A DNA stretch of 64,000 bases from Hofstenia miamia (lineage: Eukaryota; Xenacoelomorpha; Acoela; Hofsteniidae), in NCBI GenBank assembly GCA_900660155.1, contig CABFPE010000226.1, forward strand, positions 472,062 through 536,061. Reading direction: 5' to 3'. Position numbers and translations under genes: made by a program. The notes under the pieces were generated by a model, which did not search any database, was not told the origin of the DNA, and was given only the letters and a program-made list of their open reading frames with translations. Numbering within the stretch: position 1 is the stretch's first letter; the number at the start of each line of letters is the position of its first letter. Below are positions 62,440 to 64,000 of this stretch, piece after piece.

Positions 62440-64000
62440 GTGAGATGTGTACTTATTACAAAACTCTTCTGTGGTGATTTTAACATATGCGCTTCATGTA
62501 TAAATTAAGACAAACTACTTTTGTCTTCATCCCTACATCAGAGATGCAACAGTGACTTTCAATGCTGTGCCAAAATTGTTTGAAGCTCACAAATTAATGA
62601 GCGGAACTTTGTTAGTATTGATTTTAATTCAGCTTATAAGTTGTATTTTGGTAGGGACAAATGAATTAATAATAACAATTTACAAACATTAAAATTAACA
62701 TTCTCATATACATCTTTCAAAATTAATTCACATTTGAGGTAGAAAAAAACGTTATTAAGCCATCTATAGACTTACGCTTTCTAACAGCGTAGTGCCTAGT
62801 TTTAGCTGAGAGAGTAATTATCACAAAGAAAAGGTTGACTATTGGCTCAGCACATGTGAAAATTTCGAAATTCCTTGATCTGTGAAGCTGGCTCATTTAA
62901 TTTCATTATAATTTTTTAGTTGTCTATAATACACAACACATTTGCTTTGATAATATTATTTACTAGAGAAATTCGCTATCTTGAAAGTATCGAAATTTCT
63001 CAAAACCCTGTCCAAATATTTCCGAAACCCCCCGTGATTAAAACCAACCATGTCCTGCTCCCAAAAACCATACACGGGTGCAGCTCTGCTCTACATACAA
63101 AAGTAGAAATTGGAGATCCATATTTTTAATGGAATTTATGAGATTGCGTGCAAATAATTTCCTTAACAAAATAAATTTGATTAATATTACAATGACAATT
63201 CTCCTGGCATAGGTCATGGTTTGAGAGATAAGTTTTCTACAGGGTGGTGGGTGGAGTAATGCAGATTTAATGCGGCCTACTGCCTGGGTTACATAAATAT
63301 TGACCCATTTCCATATTTGATGCAAATTTCCATTGATAATGACATTTTAATCTTATGCATGTATTGCATTCATCTCTAAAGAGAATTTACACACCAACAA
63401 GTAACCAGACTAACATTCCTTGCTCTTACCGTTATATTTTCAGGGTTTCAGGATTTTTTACGAAAAAAAATCATCATTACAGCGTAAATATTACCAAACT
63501 TGCTTTTTACATTGTGTTAATCTCTGTTAATGACTAATAAACCCTTTATTTTTCATTAGCAATCATTATGTGTAGAAATACGTAAATTTTCCATTGACAA
63601 AGCGTATCTACCCAGCTTTATTCTCGGTAATTGTTGAAGACATATTGGTAATAAGGAACACTAGTGTAAATATGCCATTAGCTCAATATAGCATAAAGCT
63701 GAGAAATTGGATATTAAATTTAAAAATGATTTAGAATTTTCATAAAAATTTAACAAAGTTATAATGTGCTATCATTGACATACAAAATGGATCACTTGAA
63801 AGGATCTTAACATTAAAGCAGCCAGGTGTCCTCTTAAGGAACAAACAGTTTTTCCACTTTTACAAGGAACTTTCTCCAAGCCTGTTAGGAAATTTGAAAA
63901 TCATGAAGCATAGACATGTGCATTGGAGAACATGCTTGAATGAATGCAATGTTGAAAATGTCTATTAAAGCATATGGCGATGCCGAAATAGTTGAAAAGA
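62440..64000 (+). other. GPCR intron 3 or downstream sequence; TM6-TM7 not securely found
   Basis: It is AT-rich. A good acceptor (ATATTTTCAG at 63434-63443) precedes three possible readings, one of which (VNITKLAFYIVLISVND) is mildly TM6-like, but no reading joins exon 3 in phase with a convincing TM6 signature (F-x-x-C-W-x-P) or NPxxY. The rest of the receptor probably lies to the right of the window. Confidence 0.4.

Noticed and set aside
63444-63537. Possible GPCR TM6 exon after a good acceptor
   Set aside because: The TM6-like frame does not join exon 3 in phase, and the in-phase frames lack TM6 motifs. Left unassigned.
1-64000. LTR retrotransposons, endogenous viruses, CRISPR arrays, bacterial-type operons
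   Set aside because: No long terminal direct repeats, gag/protease/integrase motifs, spaced palindromic repeats or tightly packed ORFs were seen.

Overview
The window is a piece of an AT-rich animal genome. Large introns, GT-AG splicing, many (TA)n microsatellites and many decayed transposons (LINEs, hAT, Tc1/mariner) show this. The transposase families fit an invertebrate, probably an arthropod, but the sequence alone does not fix the species. There are no prokaryotic genes, no CRISPR array and no recognisable LTR or viral element.

Two host genes can be read. The first lies on the minus strand from about 44.15 kb down to 5.79 kb. It is the 3' part of a gene for a large coiled-coil, spectrin-repeat-like protein: eight exons, about 624 residues, every junction in phase, ending in a Ser/Arg-rich tail. 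Its 5' exons are not visible. The second lies on the plus strand from 52.1 kb to at least 62.4 kb. It is a class A (rhodopsin-like) GPCR split by an 8.3-kb and a 1.5-kb intron. Its TM6-TM7 part is not securely found and may lie beyond the right edge.

Layout: 0-2.45 kb, a LINE endonuclease domain (minus strand) with an NPGP (2A-like) motif, a tRNA-like SINE head, a second LINE fragment (plus strand), and a scrap of a second copy of the first LINE; 2.45-5.8 kb, AT-rich flank; 5.8-44.1 kb, the spectrin-like gene, whose introns hold a 2.92-kb tandem duplication joined by one N, hAT MITEs, a deleted hAT transposon, a 684-bp retroposon and a mariner-type fossil; 44.1-52.1 kb, intergenic or more intron, with a gap flanked by duplicated sequence; 51.7-64 kb, the GPCR with a hAT MITE just upstream and Tc1/mariner and hAT remnants in intron 1.

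The most notable find is at 33,682-33,801. The 5' end of the 684-bp retroposon folds by hand into a complete hepatitis-delta-virus-like (HDV-like) self-cleaving ribozyme. Its predicted cleavage site falls exactly at the junction between the 11-bp target-site duplication and the element, as expected if the ribozyme releases the element's own RNA 5' end. Several other oddities (a 2,920-bp tandem repeat separated by one N, a 113-bp repeat flanking 21 Ns, a 462-bp copy ending at an N) look like unresolved assembly overlaps rather than biology.
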